Origin: an uncultured Acetobacteraceae bacterium
GTDB taxonomy: Bacteria > Pseudomonadota > Alphaproteobacteria > Acetobacterales > Acetobacteraceae
Assembly: GCA_903918315.1 (NCBI GenBank)
Contig: CAIXEA010000056.1
Coordinates: 1 to 53,550 of the forward strand
Reading direction: 5' to 3'
DNA: 53,550 bases
Shown here: piece by piece, positions 52,580 to 53,550 of the stretch
How positions within the stretch are numbered: position 1 is the first letter of the stretch
Layout: every line of letters begins with the position of its first letter
Translations under genes and position numbers: made by a program
The notes under the pieces: model-generated
What the model was told of the DNA's origin: nothing
What the model saw: only the letters and a program-made list of their open reading frames with translations
Database searches by the model: none

Positions 52580-53498
52580 CTATTTCAGCAAAAACCAAAT
52601 CCGAAACAGCAGCGTCTCCGGCCAGGTCTGCCGCCGGAACCCCGGCAGGCGCAGCACCCACAGGCGACGGGTCCAGCCGCCGGCCAACCCCCAGGCGATA
52701 TGATCCAACTGCGCACGCGCAGGCTCATTGACCAAATCCGGGCGCGCCATCAGCGTGCCCACGAATCCGCGTAACAGCCGCATATAAGGGGCCGGCCCAC
52801 GCCGCAGCGCCGCGATCGCCCGGCGCACCAGCCCATTCGGCGCCCCCACCGCATTGGTCGCATGCTGGCGATACAGCACCGTCGGCTCATTGTCCGCCAA
52901 CACCGCGCCCCCCCCGGGCAGCGACGATAATATAGCTCCACCAATCATGCAGACTGCCAGGTGGCGGGACGCTGCCGGCGACCAGGCCCATCGCCACCCG
53001 GTTCATCATCACCGTACAGCCCGTCGCGAGGTTCTGAGTCAGGCACGCCGGGAACCCCGGCGGTCGGCGGACCCGGAAGGACAAGGCGATCCGCCGCAAT
53101 CCGGCGTCGACCAGCACCTGACGCGCAAAATACAGCGCCGGCGCCGAACCGCTCGCGCCACGCAAAGCCTCAACGCCACGCGTCAGCTTCTCCGGCAGCC
53201 AGACATCGTCCTGATCCGCGAAGGCCGCCACCGCGTTACCATCCGCATACGCGCGGCGCAGCAGGCGCATGAAGCTTTCTGTGGTCCCGAATCGGCCGGG
53301 TTCGTCGAGTTCAACCGCCTGGCCCGCGTCCAACTGCGCCATGAAGGCCCGCATCAGGTCGCATGTGCCATCCCGGGACCCGTCATCCCGCCAATACAGA
53401 ACCCAGTCGCGATGGGTCTGCCCCAACAGGCTGTGCAACTGCGGCGTCAGGTAGCGCGCGCCCTCATAGGTGGACAGGAGGATGGCGACGCGCGGCAA
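52580..53498 (-). pseudogene. Family 2 glycosyltransferase, frameshifted at a G8 tract
   Basis: Two reading frames together make one GT-A glycosyltransferase of about 305 aa. The first frame (TTG start at 53498, after GGAGG) encodes VAILLSTYEGARYL, WRDDGSRDGT and the DxD block FADQDDVW, and breaks down after HDWWSYIIVAARGG. The second frame continues with GGAVLADNEPTVLYRQHATNAVG to the stop at 52580. The break is at eight consecutive G residues on the minus strand (C8 at about 52908-52915). Seven would join the frames as HDWWSYIIVAARGG-AVLADNE. It may be a true mutation, slippage-based switching or a base-count error. The protein resembles rhamnosyltransferase-type surface-glycan enzymes. Confidence 0.85.
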
Positions 53499-53504
53499 GC
53501 GGCT

Positions 53505-53550
53505 TCAGGCCTCCACCTGGCGTGACAGCGTCGCGACGGTACGCGCGACG
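53505..53550 (-). CDS. C-terminal end of an upstream gene (partial)
   Basis: The last 46 bases on the minus strand read as an open frame ending VARTVATLSRQVEA and TGA (53507-53505), six bases before the glycosyltransferase start. The close spacing suggests an operon with another glycan gene beyond the window. The fragment is too short to identify. Confidence 0.4.
   Translation of the reverse strand, partial: VARTVATLSRQVEA

Overview
The window is high-GC DNA (roughly two thirds G+C by eye) from an alphaproteobacterium, most likely Acetobacteraceae/Rhodospirillales. The case rests on the rpsB-tsf-pyrH-frr-uppS-cdsA-dxr-rseP-bamA-skp-lpxD-fabZ-lpxA order, a sucA-sucB-lpd operon, a DUF2852 protein, and many GTG/TTG starts. 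The family placement is inference; no rRNA is present. Coordinates of coding features include the stop codon.

Layout. 1-684 is non-coding and carries a 167-bp direct repeat, followed by a promoter and an unrecognised 200-aa protein. 1486-5304 (+) holds an SDR protein lacking the usual catalytic Tyr/Lys, an amidase and a peptide-type solute-binding protein. 5415-6395 (-) is a methyltransferase. 6482-13393 (-) is the 2-oxoglutarate dehydrogenase operon sucA-sucB-lpd, continuing into pdxA and a SnoaL-like gene. 13601-14845 (-) is a TetR regulator and a DUF2852 membrane protein with a clear operator between them, divergent from a luciferase-like oxidoreductase. 15805-29034 (-) is the translation/isoprenoid/phospholipid/outer-membrane cluster. 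29381-35107 (+) is a small exopolysaccharide operon (tyrosine autokinase, galE, unknown polytopic protein, flippase). 35184-44410 mixes FmdB, gamma-glutamyltransferase, enoyl-CoA hydratase, thioredoxin-fold and GST proteins, a phosphoesterase, an orphan adenine methylase, a ThDP enzyme, an iron alcohol dehydrogenase and a NUDIX hydrolase. 44444-47317 (-) is a catabolic trio (enolase-superfamily dehydratase, TauD-type dioxygenase, alpha/beta hydrolase). 47416-49723 (+) holds an exported phosphatase-like protein without its catalytic Cys and an NCS2-type permease with an extra C-terminal domain. 49731-52263 (-) pairs a PEP-CTERM vanadium-haloperoxidase-like protein with a lipoprotein-like amidohydrolase. 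The window ends with tRNA-Gln(CUG) and a family 2 glycosyltransferase broken at a G8 tract.

How the parts work together. The largest block supplies ribosomal protein S2, EF-Ts, UMP kinase and ribosome recycling factor, then undecaprenyl diphosphate, CDP-diacylglycerol and MEP-pathway isoprenoids, then outer-membrane protein assembly (BamA, Skp), site-2 proteolysis (RseP) and the first lipid A steps (LpxA, LpxD) with FabZ. Genes are separated by a few bases or overlap (ATGA at dxr/cdsA, TGATG at bamA/skp), as expected for translational coupling. The 2-oxoglutarate dehydrogenase operon is equally tight.

No CRISPR array, prophage, insertion sequence or recognisable defence island is present. 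The best leads are: the cysteine-free exported phosphatase-like protein; the permease with a GHKL-like tail; the G8-tract glycosyltransferase; an 18-bp-stem interspersed element that supplies stop codons to neighbouring genes at both of its sites; a 30-bp palindrome next to the sucA promoter; and the PEP-CTERM haloperoxidase operon.
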